Origin: Melampsora larici-populina 98AG31 | Lineage: Eukaryota > Basidiomycota > Pucciniomycetes > Pucciniales > Melampsoraceae | Assembly: GCF_000204055.1 (NCBI RefSeq) | Contig: NW_006768779.1 | Coordinates: 1,023,283 to 1,087,282 of the forward strand | Length of the DNA stretch: 64,000 nt | Direction: 5' to 3' | In this document: positions 44,355 to 55,883 of the stretch, in pieces | How the letters are laid out: every line of letters begins with the position of its first letter | Numbering within the stretch: the stretch's first letter is position 1 | Program-made: the position numbers and the translations under genes | The notes under the pieces: model-generated | What the model was told of the DNA's origin: nothing | Seen by the model: the letters and a program-made list of their open reading frames with translations, nothing else | The model's database searches: none

Positions 44355-47300
44355 TCAACTCAATCCCCACTACTTTTGTGTTTGCTCCGAATTTCTTGGA
44401 GTACATGGTGTGTTTAAAATCAACTTTCCAGTTAGAATTATAATCCTTTGAGATTTATCAAAAGCAATGCATAATATCCTTATCCTACATAGAAGATAAA
44501 ATCAGGAGCAAAGAAAGAATTAAAGTCCCGAGAAGATTTAAATGTACTTGACTCAAGCTAGAGGCTAAAGATATTGAGACTGTATTCTTAGGGTTTCTAT
44601 TGAAAAAGTGATATTTTAAGTTTCTATCTCGCTTCATTTATCATTATGAATAAGACACTTAAAAAAGCAAATAGATGTTTATTAAATTGAGCTTTTAATT
44701 ATCTAACGTATATCATCTTGGGATTTTTGATTGGATTTGAATTACTATTTCTTTTCTTGAAATCGTTGTATACATATCTTGAAAGAATGATAACTGATCT
44801 TTAGAATTATTAATGTAATGTGATGTGATATGGGAGGTAAAAAAAGTATATATTATAAATACAAGATTAATAGAATGGAAAAACTACTGTTATTGTTATC
44901 AGAGGCTGTTTATATGATTCACATCTTTGTAGAGGAGACAGACTCAATGAGTATCCTTTGTTGTTTATATTTTGCAAGAAAATCAATGTTGTACATTGAA
45001 ATTGGTTTGTATTTGAATTCTTCAAGGTTCCCTTTATCATAGGTTCGATCAAGGTGTGAAATTTTCAGGAGGTCAAACTTATGAATAGCTTTGCAAGTGA
45101 ATTCAGCTTGCCCGTGAGAGTTGAGAATTAAACTTTCAGTTTGACTGAAGCAGTACAATCTTCTCGCTCGTTACCTAAGGAAAAGCTGGCAACCAAGACA
45201 AAGGAGATGTTCCTAATTATATTCCAACATGAACATCAAATGAACACTTTTATGAGGTTTGTAAGTAGATTTCAGTATAAATGCACTTGATCTATAACCA
45301 TCAAACATATATCGAAAACTGAACCACCAGAAGATATGGTTCAGAATCATCATTAGGGGGGTCGAAGGTGGCCAGAAAATGCTTCAAACGTTGGGTACTC
45401 TGGCCTTCCAGCCCTTCATTATTTTTGAAAAAGCATTTGTGGAAAAAATTTCTGAATGTGCTTCACGGTGTTTTTCATTTTTTTACAACATCAAGCAGAA
45501 TTCATGTTGCAAAAGTTGTGTTTCAGGCATTTTTTCAACTTGAACCTCCCTATTTGTGTTTTGTGTTTCTAATAATTTTAATCATTATTCTCCATCTTTC
45601 TCTTCTTCTTATTCTAGTTTCTATCAGTGTATGTAATGACATAGTAATGGTCACAATTTTCAATTATGTCACCAATGATCAGAAAAACTTTACACATCAA
45701 GGTAAGAGCATGGTTCAGCCTGGTACTCTGTCACTACTTGGGTCCGTAGTAACTAAGCCTTTCACTAGCTGTAAACAGGAGAGGGGTGGTGGATATACCA
45801 GGATCCTTGTTCATAGACATAGTTATTTTTGGTGCTTTTTATGACAAATCTTAGCACTTACTACAGTTATTCAGCCAAGTTTGAAACATTATTTTTAGAT
45901 ATAATCTCCTAAAATATCAACAAATCAACAAATTGATCTTCTCAAACCTTGTGTCAAAATCTATATTTTTTCCATAAAACTTCCCTCTTTTCCCCATTTC
46001 CATATGGTGTTGTGTATCACAACTTTTGTTATTTTGAAATATCTTAGCACTTGCTACAGTTTTTCAGCCAAGTTTGAAACATTATTGTTAGATATAATTG
46101 CCTCAATTATCAACAAATCAACAAATCAATCTTCTCAAACCTTGTGTCAAAATCTATATTTTTTGCCATCACATTTCCCTCTTTTCCCAATTTTCATATG
46201 GTGTTGTGTATCACAACTTTTGTTATTTGTATCTTTTTAGTAGTGTTCCAAAATTAGCGGTTACAAATTGATAAACAATTAAATGATTCAAAAGGATTTT
46301 TAAAACTCCTATGTGTTATAGACTGCCTCATAGGTATTAAGTTAAGGTGTTTGATGATACCCAGTTATAGGAAAAGCTGCAGAAGGAGAAAAGATCATAT
46401 ATGAGTAATCCATACCTGGTATATCCATAGCAAAAAATGATCAGTGTGGTCATTGATTGCCCTGACTGCTGGTAAGTGATATATATTGGACAAATAAATT
46501 GGCTCGTGCTTATCATCTGCCCCTGAGAGCATCCCCACCAGTCCTGAACCGCAACCAGTCATACAGGGCAGTATTTCCGACGTGTGACACGTTGTATTTT
46601 CCCTTCAGGAAGGGCAACGGCCACCGGACACCCTGGACCAGACCGTAACCCTTCCTCCGCGTTCTTACGCACGCCATGTTAAACATAGCAGCACGTACGT
46701 TGACCTGATGGTGGCCTATCATCATTATACATATGATTCATTCCGAACGAGATGGAGCGAGGGAATAGATGCGTGCAAACTTAATGATGTTCTTGACCTT
46801 TTCTAGGCGAGAGGTGGAAATAAGATGTGAGCAAGCGGATGCAGTGAATAATGTTTGTGTGGCTTTATAACCTTTGGACAACAAACTCAAACTTACCCTC
46901 TCAATGCCTCTACTGTTTTTCCTCCCAGTCAATGCTCACATTTGGCTTCAAGATGAATAATTGACATATCATTGTGGAAGGTATTTATCGTATTACCACT
47001 GCCACAACAATGATAAAGTTATTTTAATAGAAAACAATGTATCGAATGGGGCAAAATTAGTTACACGGTTGCTCAAATCGTGTAACACAAGCTTTTGAGA
47101 CGCCCCCGAAGAACCTGAGGGTCAAGACCGAGAGACCTGGTGCTGATGTCGAAAAAACTCGGACAGCTGCCCTACGGTGGGAGTTTATTTCACTGGTGGA
47201 TCGTGAAATCTGAATTCTGACCTGGACATGTCAAATACACGTTACGTGAATTGACAGTCCAGGGTCGCTGGTGGCGATGCTCTGAGTACCTAACATAGCT

Positions 47301-48005
47301 ACATGATTAAGATATCATCATTTTATATGTCATGTTCCATCAAACTATGTAGGACATCAAATAGCTCCTATAAAGGTCTGATTTGTAAAACCTCAATATC
47401 TTCATGCTCTTTTGGCTCCAAGAAGGTGTACAGTTTTTTTACCCCCTGGGAAAATGTTTTGGCTCCATTTTCCCATTTTTAAACCAAAGATTTCTTAAAT
47501 TCTCATTATTTTGGCCAATTTGAATCCCAGTAGACCAAAAAACATCAAAAGCCATATATTTTGGCACATCTAACCTAACAAATCACAATCACTATTCCTG
47601 ATAGGACAAACATACCTTCTTCAGGCCCAATGAGAACTTGCTGAAGTTTGTCCCAAAATGGGTTTGTTTTGCCTCAGATTCTTCAACAAAGATTTTTGTG
47701 AAAAATCACATTTTGCCTCTAGTGAGACAATGTGGCTTAATTAAAATGTTTAGTTCTCCTTTTGAGTTATTGCTCTTCATGATTTGTTCTGGGTCATTTC
47801 AAGTTCAACTGATGATTTCGAGTTCACTGCTTCTGTCGATGAGGCAATTGATCTAGAATGTCACAAGGTGGCCAGATGAATGAAACTGCATGTGAACATG
47901 TCACATGATGTGACATGTTCAAGTGTGATTTTGTTAATTTGTTTTGAAAAGAGTTCCTTGAATTGACGATCGAACCTCAATCCAAGAAATCGATTCGAAC
48001 CCAAC
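44355..48005. other. Intergenic, no gene seen
   Basis: Very AT-rich with phage-like low complexity from 44400 to 46300. A more GC-rich island at 46500-46740 has a 70-codon minus-strand frame (RKGYGLVQGVRWPLPFLKGKYN) without a recognised family. Confidence 0.45.
45848..46235. repeat. Diverged tandem repeat, 193-bp period
   Basis: ATCTTAGCACTT starts at 45848 and again at 46041. The two copies share long blocks (CAGCCAAGTTTGAAACATTA, CATATGGTGTTGTGTATCAC) with scattered substitutions. No coding content. Confidence 0.85.
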
Positions 48006-49438
48006 ATGAGCCCTCATCCTTCAATAAAACTTTCATCAAATCTAATCCGTTCAACTTTACTTAAACCAAAACCAACTACAAACCAAACCAAACCTTTAAA
48101 TCGTCAAAGTTCATCCTTCATACCTGGTAGAAGTTCATCATCAAGTCTTGAAGAGAAACATACAATCGTACCTAAACCCACTAGTCCTAATTGGTTCACT
48201 ACTCATCCAGCTTTATCAGATTCATTATCAGAATTAGATTCACTTATCAAACGTAGTCGTGAAACATTATATGAATCAAGTGTATTAAAACGGTTTTCGG
48301 CTCCAGCTACATTTGCAGGAACAGGTGTTAGATTGAAATGGTTAAAATGGAGAATGGAAGAAGAAATAAAAAAATCTGTCACATCAAATGAAGAAGAAAA
48401 TAAGATATACAAAACCTTATGGTCAAGTTCACCAAGCTGGCATGATTTTGATGTGATCAGTACGATCTTACAAGGAAATGAAGGTAGATCATTAAGAATG
48501 ATTGAATATACCGTCACCTTAAATAAGTTAAATGAAATCAAATCATTAAAGAAATATTTATTATTTTTAGAATTTTCAAATTTATCTAACCGAACCCATG
48601 CATCTAAGATCCAATCATTAAATCAAGAAATCAATCAAGTTTTATTAAAGTTTATTAAACCTGATCGGATACGAAAGTCTATAAAGAATGAAGAATTCGG
48701 TCGAGATCGGTTAGGAAGATTTTATGGGATCGGAAAGAAAAAAGAAAGTACAGCTAGAGCTTGGATGATCGAAGTTCAAGTTCCAGATTCGATTCACTCG
48801 AAAAAAACATCAGAACCCACCCAAACTTCTGATCTCGAACCTGGAAATCGGATCTCTACCATCACTTCACCTTCTTTGATCCCTGAACCTGAACCAACTC
48901 AAGATCTTCAACAGGTACCTTTGGGTCAAGTCTTTTGTAATGGAAGATCGATTACCGAATACTTTCATACACCTAGACAACGTGCCACAGCTTTACGAGC
49001 ATTAGAAATCACAGAGTGAGTCACTTCTTTTAACATTCATGATATTTGAAACCTTTGATATTTAAATCGATGATCTGAGTACTTCAAACGATCTTCTTGA
49101 CTAGTTCTCTTGGACATTACAACATTCATCTTCTCGCACACGGAGGTGGTAAGATGGGACAAGCAGCAGCCGTTTCACACGCCTTGGCTAACGCATTGAT
49201 GAATGCATTACAAGACTCGGCTAAAACCGATTCGACTGCACAAGAAAGACATGCTAGAAAAGTGTTGAGTAAGAGTCAGTTGACTCTTAGAGATCCTAGA
49301 GTAGTCGAACGAAAGAAGACTGGTAAACCTGGTGCTAAATCCTCTGTAAGTTGACTTCATTTTCTTATCGTCATCAAAACTCAGAAAACTCATGAGATCT
49401 TCTTTGGTGGTTTGTAGTACCGATGGGTTAAGCGTTAA
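48006..49438 (+). CDS. MRPS9: Mitochondrial small-subunit ribosomal protein uS9m
   Basis: Three exons: 48006-49015, 49105-49345 and a 21-nt last exon 49418-49438; donors GTGAGT and GTAAGT, acceptors ACTAG and TGTAG; 423 aa. The S9 domain is the C-terminal ~130 residues: GQVFCNGRSITEYFHTPRQR, then LGHYNIHLLAHGGGKMGQAAA across the first junction, SKSQLTLRDPRVVERKKTGK, and the basic end YRWVKR encoded by the tiny last exon. S9 proteins end in a conserved K/R tail that reaches the tRNA in the ribosomal P site, so this exon is functionally needed. The ~290-residue N-terminal extension, starting with an Arg/Ser/Lys-rich presequence-like region, is usual for mitochondrial S9 of fungi. Confidence 0.93.
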
Positions 49439-49816
49439 GGTGGGTTAGGGTTGTGTATAGTAAACTAGGAAGTACTAAGGGTTGAAGGAAGTTGGTAAAA
49501 GATTGAAATGTATGACTTGCAAGTCAAGAGTTTGATTTCAAGTTACATATATGCAACTCAATATCGAATACATAGATCGAGTCAGGTTTTGAAAACCAAA
49601 GTTGTTCTAGACCACGATGCTTTTTTTGTTTGAACCCTAATCTTGAGGTTGGATAGGAAGAAAGAAAAGACAGACACAGATATGATTTTTTTCTGTTTTG
49701 GAGTGTGAATTGCCTTGACGAGATATAACCCTAGACATTGATATGGTTATGATTGTTTTTTTTTCAAAAATAAAAACCCCTACTTGGTACATTGACCCCT
49801 TTTACCTGACCCTTTG
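49439..49816. other. 3' flank of MRPS9, no gene seen
   Basis: Ends with CTTTG, the left target duplication of gypsy element 2 (49812-49816). Confidence 0.6.
49812..49816. repeat. Target-site duplication (left) of gypsy element 2
   Basis: CTTTG precedes the LTR terminus TGTGATGG; the same five bases follow the other end at 56249-56253. Confidence 0.9.
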
Positions 49817-50181
49817 TGTGATGGGGAACCTTGTATCCTAGATACTGGTCTGGTCTTGAACACTTGAACCTGTTCTGGTCTGGTCTTTAATAATAATGTC
49901 TTTCTAGAAAAAGGGAAATGATAATAAATATTTCGATAAAGAAAAAGCTCTACAACAGAAAAGATAAGAGAGTATATAAAGGAAAAATCGACAACAATCA
50001 GGAACAAACTAAAGCTCATATAAGCTTCAGGAACAAACAGAATTTAAGATAACATAATCAGATACGAGAGAAATAAGGAACAGAAGAAAGAAAAAGGTAA
50101 CCAGAACAACGTCTAGCCATACAGAAGAATCTTGAAACAAACTAATAATAATTCTAACCCTAACCGCACTCGTCTATGACA
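49817..50181 (-). repeat. 3' LTR of gypsy element 2
   Basis: 365 bp, minus-strand termini TGTCATAGACG...CCCCATCACA. It contains CTAACCCTAACC at about 50154-50165. Confidence 0.95.
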
Positions 50182-50208
50182 AAATATGATCTGCCTTGTA
50201 CCAAAATG

Positions 50209-53200
50209 CTAAAATATCTTAGAACGCGCTACCCAAACATCCTCAGCAGGTCCCAATCCAACCCACGGCGATAACTCATGAAACCTCTTCAACCATATAT
50301 CCAAGGCCGTCGAAAGTTGAGTCAAAGGAGTCCAAGTATCATCCAACCCCGAAGAATCACCACCCCTAATCAAATATTCGTGAATTCCCTCCTTAGTCAG
50401 CCGATAATCAATAATAAAAGCCGCCACCCCTTCATCCTGATTATCTAGTAACAAACTACCAAAAACATCCGGAACCTGGAACTGGTCACCAAAAAACGGA
50501 GACAAAAGAGAGACATTGAAAACAGGGTGCAAACGTTTCAAGGAAGCAGGTAGGAGCAACTCAGCTGCATTTTTACCGACCATACGCTTAACTTGAAAGG
50601 GCCCAATACGCCGAACATCCAACTTGTTTGATGGTCTCAAGGTGCGTAAATGCTTCCTCGATAGCCAAACCAGATCCCCCGGAGAATAAGTTGCCACCAA
50701 ACGACGTGAACCGTTGTAGAACTTTGCCTGCGCCGCCTTTGCCCGTTCCAAATTCGCCTTGAGAGAAAAGTGTATAGCCTGCATGCGTTCCACAAAACAA
50801 TCAGCGCGAGGAACACCGGAAGTAGCAACCAAAGAATTGAAACGCGGATGACAACCCGTGTATGCAAAAAATGGTGAAAAACCAGTCGACGCAGAAGGCG
50901 AGTTGTTATAAGCAAACTCCGCAATAGGCAACCATTTCACCCAGTCAGATTGATCTTCGGCGACAAAATGTCGTAAGAAATCTTCTACCAAAGCGTTGAC
51001 CCGTTCCACCTGCCCATCCGTCTGAGGATGAAAGGCAGTCGAAGGCGCTGGCGAAACATTCAACAACTGTAAAACGGACGTCCAGAACCGAGAGACAAAA
51101 GTAGTACCCCGATCAGACACTATCACATCTGGCAAACCATGGTGGCGAAAAACCTGTGCAACAAAAGCAGAAGCAAGTTCCTCAGCATTCCAAGATTCTT
51201 TCGCTGCAATAAAATGCGCCCCTTTCCCCATGTGGTCAACCACTACCATGATCGAGTCATAACCGTTCGATAAAGGTAACTTTACAATAAAATCTACCCC
51301 TATTGTCGACCAAGGTCGTTCCGGTACAGGTAAAGGCACCAATTCGCCTTGAGGTGGCCGACGATCGACTTTAACTTTTTGACAACTGACACAATGCCGC
51401 AAAAAGATCAGTAAATCATCGCGAACATGCGGCCAACTAAAAGTTCTAGTCAAGAGATCCAAGGTCTTCATACTCCCCCAGTGACCAGCCGATGGCGACT
51501 CATGCATTTGCTGCATAACCATACGTCTAGCCTCCAATGGTACATAAATCCGATCACGCCACCACCACAGACCATTCTGGTAAGTGAGTGGACGTGGTCG
51601 AAGTCCTTGAATCAGCGAATCCGTAGCATACAACCCTTGGAACCAAAGTTGCATATCCACTGATGCCGGTAAGAAATGCGAAGGATCCAACCGTCCGAAA
51701 ATCTGATCCTTCCGTAAAGAAACAGCCTGGATCCTAACAGTCTCCAATTCCCGTACCCCTAAAAGAACCACTTTAGTTGAAGAAGTTTTTCCGTCTGTCA
51801 GATCAGAACGGCGAGACGCGGGATCAGCGGGATTCAAACGACCAGGTGTATGCAAAATTTCAAAATCGAACTGCCCAAGAAAAGTAGCCCATCTTGCCTG
51901 CCGCGGAGTAAGATCTTGCGCCGTCATGAAATACCGGAGATTTGCATGATCCGATAGAACCGCAACTGGCTCAGTAGAACCCAACAGCCAAGCTCGCCAT
52001 TCTTGAAAACAGGCAATAATTGCCCCTAGCTCCTGGTCATGTACCTGCCAGTTGCGTTCGGATGGAGTCAATTTCTTAGAATAATAAGCCACCGGTTTCA
52101 ATTGACCCGATTCCGAGTACTGTGACAAAATTCCAGAAGAAGCAAACCCAGAAGAATCAACTTGCAAAACACGTTTCTTACTGAAGTCAAAATGTAACAA
52201 AAAGGGTGACTCAGCAAAAAGACGTCTCAGCAAATCAAAAGTGTCTTTGACCGAGATGTTCCGTAGACCGTTCTTAACATCAGCCGTTGCTACCGTAAGA
52301 TCAGTAAGTGGCGCTACTATCTGCGAAAAAGCCGGTATAAAACGCCGATAAAAATTTGAAAAGCCCAAAAATCGCCGCAAATCAGCAAGATCTCGAGGGT
52401 AAGGCCATTCAGCCAAAGTGTTCAACTTCTTTGGATCCATCCTCAAACCCTGAGTCGAGATGACAAAACCTAAAAACACCACTTCCGTCACAAAAAATTC
52501 GCACTTAGCAGGGGAAGCAGTTAAATGGTGCTCTGATAACTTAGCTAATATTTGTTCAATATGCAATGCATGCTCCTCTTCTGTCTTCGAAAAAATCAAG
52601 ATATCATCTATAAAAACAAAACATGAGACATCCAGATATTCTCGTAAAACCCACTGGATAAAACGCTGAAATGTTGCAGGTGCATTAGCTAATCCGAAAG
52701 GCATCACAGTAAATTCAAAAAGACCCCAAGGAGTACGAAAGGCGGTTTTCCACTCGTCACCTTTTTTAATCCGGATCAGATTAAAAGCCGATTTCAAATC
52801 AATCTTTGAAAATACCTTACAACCCTTCAACTGATTCAAAAGCCAAGACATTACTGGAATGGGATAGCTGTCACGCTTAGTGATCTTGTTTAGACCTCGG
52901 TAATCAACACACGGTCTGTTTTTCTTACCAGGTACCTTCACAAAGAATATAGGCGCAGCAGCCGATGAAGAAGAAGGTCGAATAAAACCCTTACTCAACA
53001 TCTCATCCAGGTAAGCTCTCAACTCAAGCTGCTCAGATTGAGCCAAATTGTAGAGTCCGCCAAATGGAGGATCACAATCGGGTTTTAAATCAATTGCGCA
53101 ATCAAACGATCTGTGGGGAGGAAGTACAAATTCCTGCGGAAAAAAGACATGTGAGTATTTCAAACAAGTTTTTGGAAGTTTAACAGGAAGGGACTTGTCA

Positions 53201-55548
53201 AGAGAAATGGGAGGAAGAATCGAAGTGTTGGTGTCGACGAAGTTATTAGACGTAGGATTTGAGATAGTTGCGATATTCATAGGAAAGATGTCTGTAGCTG
53301 TGGTGGAAGAATCAAGGAGAGAAATAGTTGCGATAGATTCTGACTTACAAGAATCTACAGATAACAAAGAATCGGTCATCATTGCAACTACCACACCCTC
53401 TATAGCAAGATAAACACCATCTTTATGACACACCGCCGAAGCTCCCACACTCTTCATCCAAGGCAAGCCTAAAATAACATCTTGACCCTGAATCATCGTA
53501 ACTCCTAATCTCGCCAACAAAGAAACTGGCGATAATGAACTTGAAGTTGCCGTAAGAGTACCAATCCATTCTTTATCAATTACACCACTTGACCCGGCTG
53601 ATCCATCAAATCCAAAACAACGCATAGGTGATCTTGAAGAAGTCGAAATTTTGTGTTTGTTCACCAAATCTTGACTTATCAAATCAGCCATCGCACCTGT
53701 GTCAATCAAAGCCATTACAACAACTGGGGATCCTTCATTCGACAGGGTAAAGGGTACAATGAATTTTCCATTAGCAGCCTGGCAAGTATCAATTCTGATC
53801 GAACTGATATCAAAATTCACCTCTGATTGTTGAACTTCTTCGGGATAGATCATTTCATTCATAGCCGAAAAATAATCAGCCATAAAATCATTGACTTGCA
53901 GAAAATCTTCCTCGGATGAGTGAACAAAGGCGACTGAATTGACATTGAACTCCTCATTTTGATTGATAACGGATTCTTCAACTTGATTGATTCTGACTTG
54001 CGATACTGGTTTGATGTTGAGGAACTGTAATTTCTCTTGAAGCGTCTTGTTTTGATTTGGGCAAATTCCTTTTGCGTGAGTTCCTTGGAGATCATAAGTT
54101 TTCAAACATTTAGCACAAATCTTACGTTCTCGACAAGCATCCATAATTTGATAAAAGACTGATGGTTTCTTCTTAGATGAATTTAAATTAATTGAATCAA
54201 TTTCCATGGGAACAGCTTGATCCGGACGATGCACTTGAACTTGAGTAGGACGAAACTGGTGAATATGTTGCGCATCCGGATTATGAACCTTCTTGATATA
54301 AGACGAATGACTAGGTGGTAGTTCTGACAACTCCTGAACGATCTCAGAAGCTTGAACCGCCAATAACATCTTCTCTTGCAAACTCTTACTACCAATCCAG
54401 CCTTGTAAACGAACAGCTTCAGCGTAAATGTCGGGATCGAGACCTTTAACATACTTCAAGATTGCATCTTCCGGCGAAATACTGACATGAATAACTAACG
54501 ATCTGAATCTTGAATTATAATCTACAATAGTGTTTGCACCTTGCCTACAATTGTCGAGATTCTTCCGATTCGTTCTGTCTTCATTCTTGTCAGCAAACGT
54601 CTTCCTTAATTCTTGTAAAAACAAAGGAAAAGATTGCAAAGGTAACAACTTATACTCTAAAGCCTTCAGATCATCAAATCCATCAAAACTACCAGAACCT
54701 GCCGCATTCTGCTCTAATAAAGAATTAAACCAGAAACTTGCTGTCGAACGTGGTTCAAAAAGAGTCGAAATCCAATTAATCTTATACTTGTCATCTTTAG
54801 TTGCAAAAAATGACTCATTATCTCGAATTTCTTGATAAAAATCTTGAAAAAAAGATTTCAAATGCAAAGCCGTTCCACTAAAACGTATGTTGTTTCTGAA
54901 ACGCGGAGCTTGCACAGTCGAATTCACGTTTGAGAAAGCACTAGGAGGTTGAAAAGGAGGTCTTTGAGAAGGATGTGGAGGGTGATTAGCATACTGAGGA
55001 CCTGGAGTATGTTGTCTAGGTTCATATTGAGGCTGTGTTTGAAAAACCGGAGGAGGTTGTTGATGAACAAAGTGAGAATTATTTGGAGGAAACTGATTAA
55101 ATTGATGAAAAGAATTTTCCTGCGCAAAGGGAGCTTGTTGAGGAAATTGTTGATTAAAAGTTTGAAATTGAGGATGATTGAAATTAAACGGAGGAACATT
55201 AAATTGAGGACGAGGAAAAGAAGAATTATCATGTGTAACATGAATGTTAGGCGGAGGTCGAGCTGATTGATGTGGTGGTAAATCCCGTTGCAGATTTATA
55301 CCGTTAATGCCATAAGCTAAATCTTCTACCGAAGGTTGTTGTGGCACATTTTGATTAATTCGCTCGTTTTGATCTCTCAACGCCTGCATTTGTGCATTCG
55401 ATAATTGAAGTTGAAGTTGATGAACTTGGTCTTGTAACGCTTGAACTTCGGGGCTTGGATCCGGAGGACTTGGATCAGGTCGAACGCTTTGCATGTCAAA
55501 TAACGAAGATATATCCGAAGCACCAGTTCTTGGATTCCAAGGGTCCAT
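50209..55548 (-). CDS. Gag-Pol polyprotein of gypsy chromovirus
   Basis: 1779 aa from ATG 55548. N-terminal Gln/Pro/Asn/Phe-rich region to about 215; gag capsid domain about 220-405; cysteine knuckle CAKCLKTYDLQGTHAKGIC at about 478; protease DTGA at 616; RT with Asp917 and FIDD at 979-982; RNase H D1131, E1173, D1200; integrase zinc domain H1349, H1356, C1386, C1389 and catalytic D1419 (VDFIVK), D1479 (SDRGTTF), E1515 (DGQVERVN); GPF-type integrase tail at about 1648. A chromodomain-like end at about 1705-1760 (AAFIIDYRLTKEGIHEYLIRG...DDTWTPLTQL) marks the chromovirus branch. Every catalytic residue is present and there is no internal stop or frameshift between gag and pol, as in Tf1. Confidence 0.96.
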   Translation of the reverse strand: MDPWNPRTGASDISSLFDMQSVRPDPSPPDPSPEVQALQDQVHQLQLQLSNAQMQALRDQNERINQNVPQQPSVEDLAYGINGINLQRDLPPHQSARPPPNIHVTHDNSSFPRPQFNVPPFNFNHPQFQTFNQQFPQQAPFAQENSFHQFNQFPPNNSHFVHQQPPPVFQTQPQYEPRQHTPGPQYANHPPHPSQRPPFQPPSAFSNVNSTVQAPRFRNNIRFSGTALHLKSFFQDFYQEIRDNESFFATKDDKYKINWISTLFEPRSTASFWFNSLLEQNAAGSGSFDGFDDLKALEYKLLPLQSFPLFLQELRKTFADKNEDRTNRKNLDNCRQGANTIVDYNSRFRSLVIHVSISPEDAILKYVKGLDPDIYAEAVRLQGWIGSKSLQEKMLLAVQASEIVQELSELPPSHSSYIKKVHNPDAQHIHQFRPTQVQVHRPDQAVPMEIDSINLNSSKKKPSVFYQIMDACRERKICAKCLKTYDLQGTHAKGICPNQNKTLQEKLQFLNIKPVSQVRINQVEESVINQNEEFNVNSVAFVHSSEEDFLQVNDFMADYFSAMNEMIYPEEVQQSEVNFDISSIRIDTCQAANGKFIVPFTLSNEGSPVVVMALIDTGAMADLISQDLVNKHKISTSSRSPMRCFGFDGSAGSSGVIDKEWIGTLTATSSSLSPVSLLARLGVTMIQGQDVILGLPWMKSVGASAVCHKDGVYLAIEGVVVAMMTDSLLSVDSCKSESIATISLLDSSTTATDIFPMNIATISNPTSNNFVDTNTSILPPISLDKSLPVKLPKTCLKYSHVFFPQEFVLPPHRSFDCAIDLKPDCDPPFGGLYNLAQSEQLELRAYLDEMLSKGFIRPSSSSAAAPIFFVKVPGKKNRPCVDYRGLNKITKRDSYPIPVMSWLLNQLKGCKVFSKIDLKSAFNLIRIKKGDEWKTAFRTPWGLFEFTVMPFGLANAPATFQRFIQWVLREYLDVSCFVFIDDILIFSKTEEEHALHIEQILAKLSEHHLTASPAKCEFFVTEVVFLGFVISTQGLRMDPKKLNTLAEWPYPRDLADLRRFLGFSNFYRRFIPAFSQIVAPLTDLTVATADVKNGLRNISVKDTFDLLRRLFAESPFLLHFDFSKKRVLQVDSSGFASSGILSQYSESGQLKPVAYYSKKLTPSERNWQVHDQELGAIIACFQEWRAWLLGSTEPVAVLSDHANLRYFMTAQDLTPRQARWATFLGQFDFEILHTPGRLNPADPASRRSDLTDGKTSSTKVVLLGVRELETVRIQAVSLRKDQIFGRLDPSHFLPASVDMQLWFQGLYATDSLIQGLRPRPLTYQNGLWWWRDRIYVPLEARRMVMQQMHESPSAGHWGSMKTLDLLTRTFSWPHVRDDLLIFLRHCVSCQKVKVDRRPPQGELVPLPVPERPWSTIGVDFIVKLPLSNGYDSIMVVVDHMGKGAHFIAAKESWNAEELASAFVAQVFRHHGLPDVIVSDRGTTFVSRFWTSVLQLLNVSPAPSTAFHPQTDGQVERVNALVEDFLRHFVAEDQSDWVKWLPIAEFAYNNSPSASTGFSPFFAYTGCHPRFNSLVATSGVPRADCFVERMQAIHFSLKANLERAKAAQAKFYNGSRRLVATYSPGDLVWLSRKHLRTLRPSNKLDVRRIGPFQVKRMVGKNAAELLLPASLKRLHPVFNVSLLSPFFGDQFQVPDVFGSLLLDNQDEGVAAFIIDYRLTKEGIHEYLIRGGDSSGLDDTWTPLTQLSTALDIWLKRFHELSPWVGLGPAEDVWVARSKIF

Positions 55549-55869
55549 CTTCAAACGTGTTCAAAAAAATTCAGAATGTATCGAAGTATCTGGAGAGAAT
55601 TCTTCCTCACGATTTCGAAAAAAATGAAAAGCTTCAATATACTCAATCAAAAAGTAATGATTCCGACTTTCTTCAATAATTACTTGATTTCTACTATTAA
55701 AAGGATCTTCTTCAGGAAATTCAAAATACGGTAATTCCTTGAGAGTTTCTAATAGTTCTTCAGGTGATATCGAAATAGGATGGAAATATAAAAATTGATA
55801 AGCTTGAGTAAAATCTATTCTAATCATAAACTTTAAAGAAATTATAAGGAAAAAAAATTTATTTTGAAG

Positions 55870-55879
55870 ATCGAAATAT
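55870..55879 (-). other. Putative self-primer binding site of gypsy element 2
   Basis: Four bases downstream of the 5' LTR (minus sense) lies ATATTTCGAT, the exact reverse complement of ATCGAAATAT inside the LTR at 56004-55995, about 35 nt downstream of a TATA box. No match to a tRNA 3' end (TGG...) was found at this position. See findings. Confidence 0.5.
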
Positions 55880-55883
55880 AAAT

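Noticed and set aside
46513..46725. Gene in the GC-rich island at 46500-46740
   Set aside because: A 70-codon frame with no start context, splice partners or known motif; perhaps a transposon scrap, but nothing supports a call.
54924..55266. Overlapping 105-codon frames on both strands in the Gln/Pro-rich part of gag-pol
   Set aside because: They are register shadows of the low-complexity N-terminus of the element 2 polyprotein.
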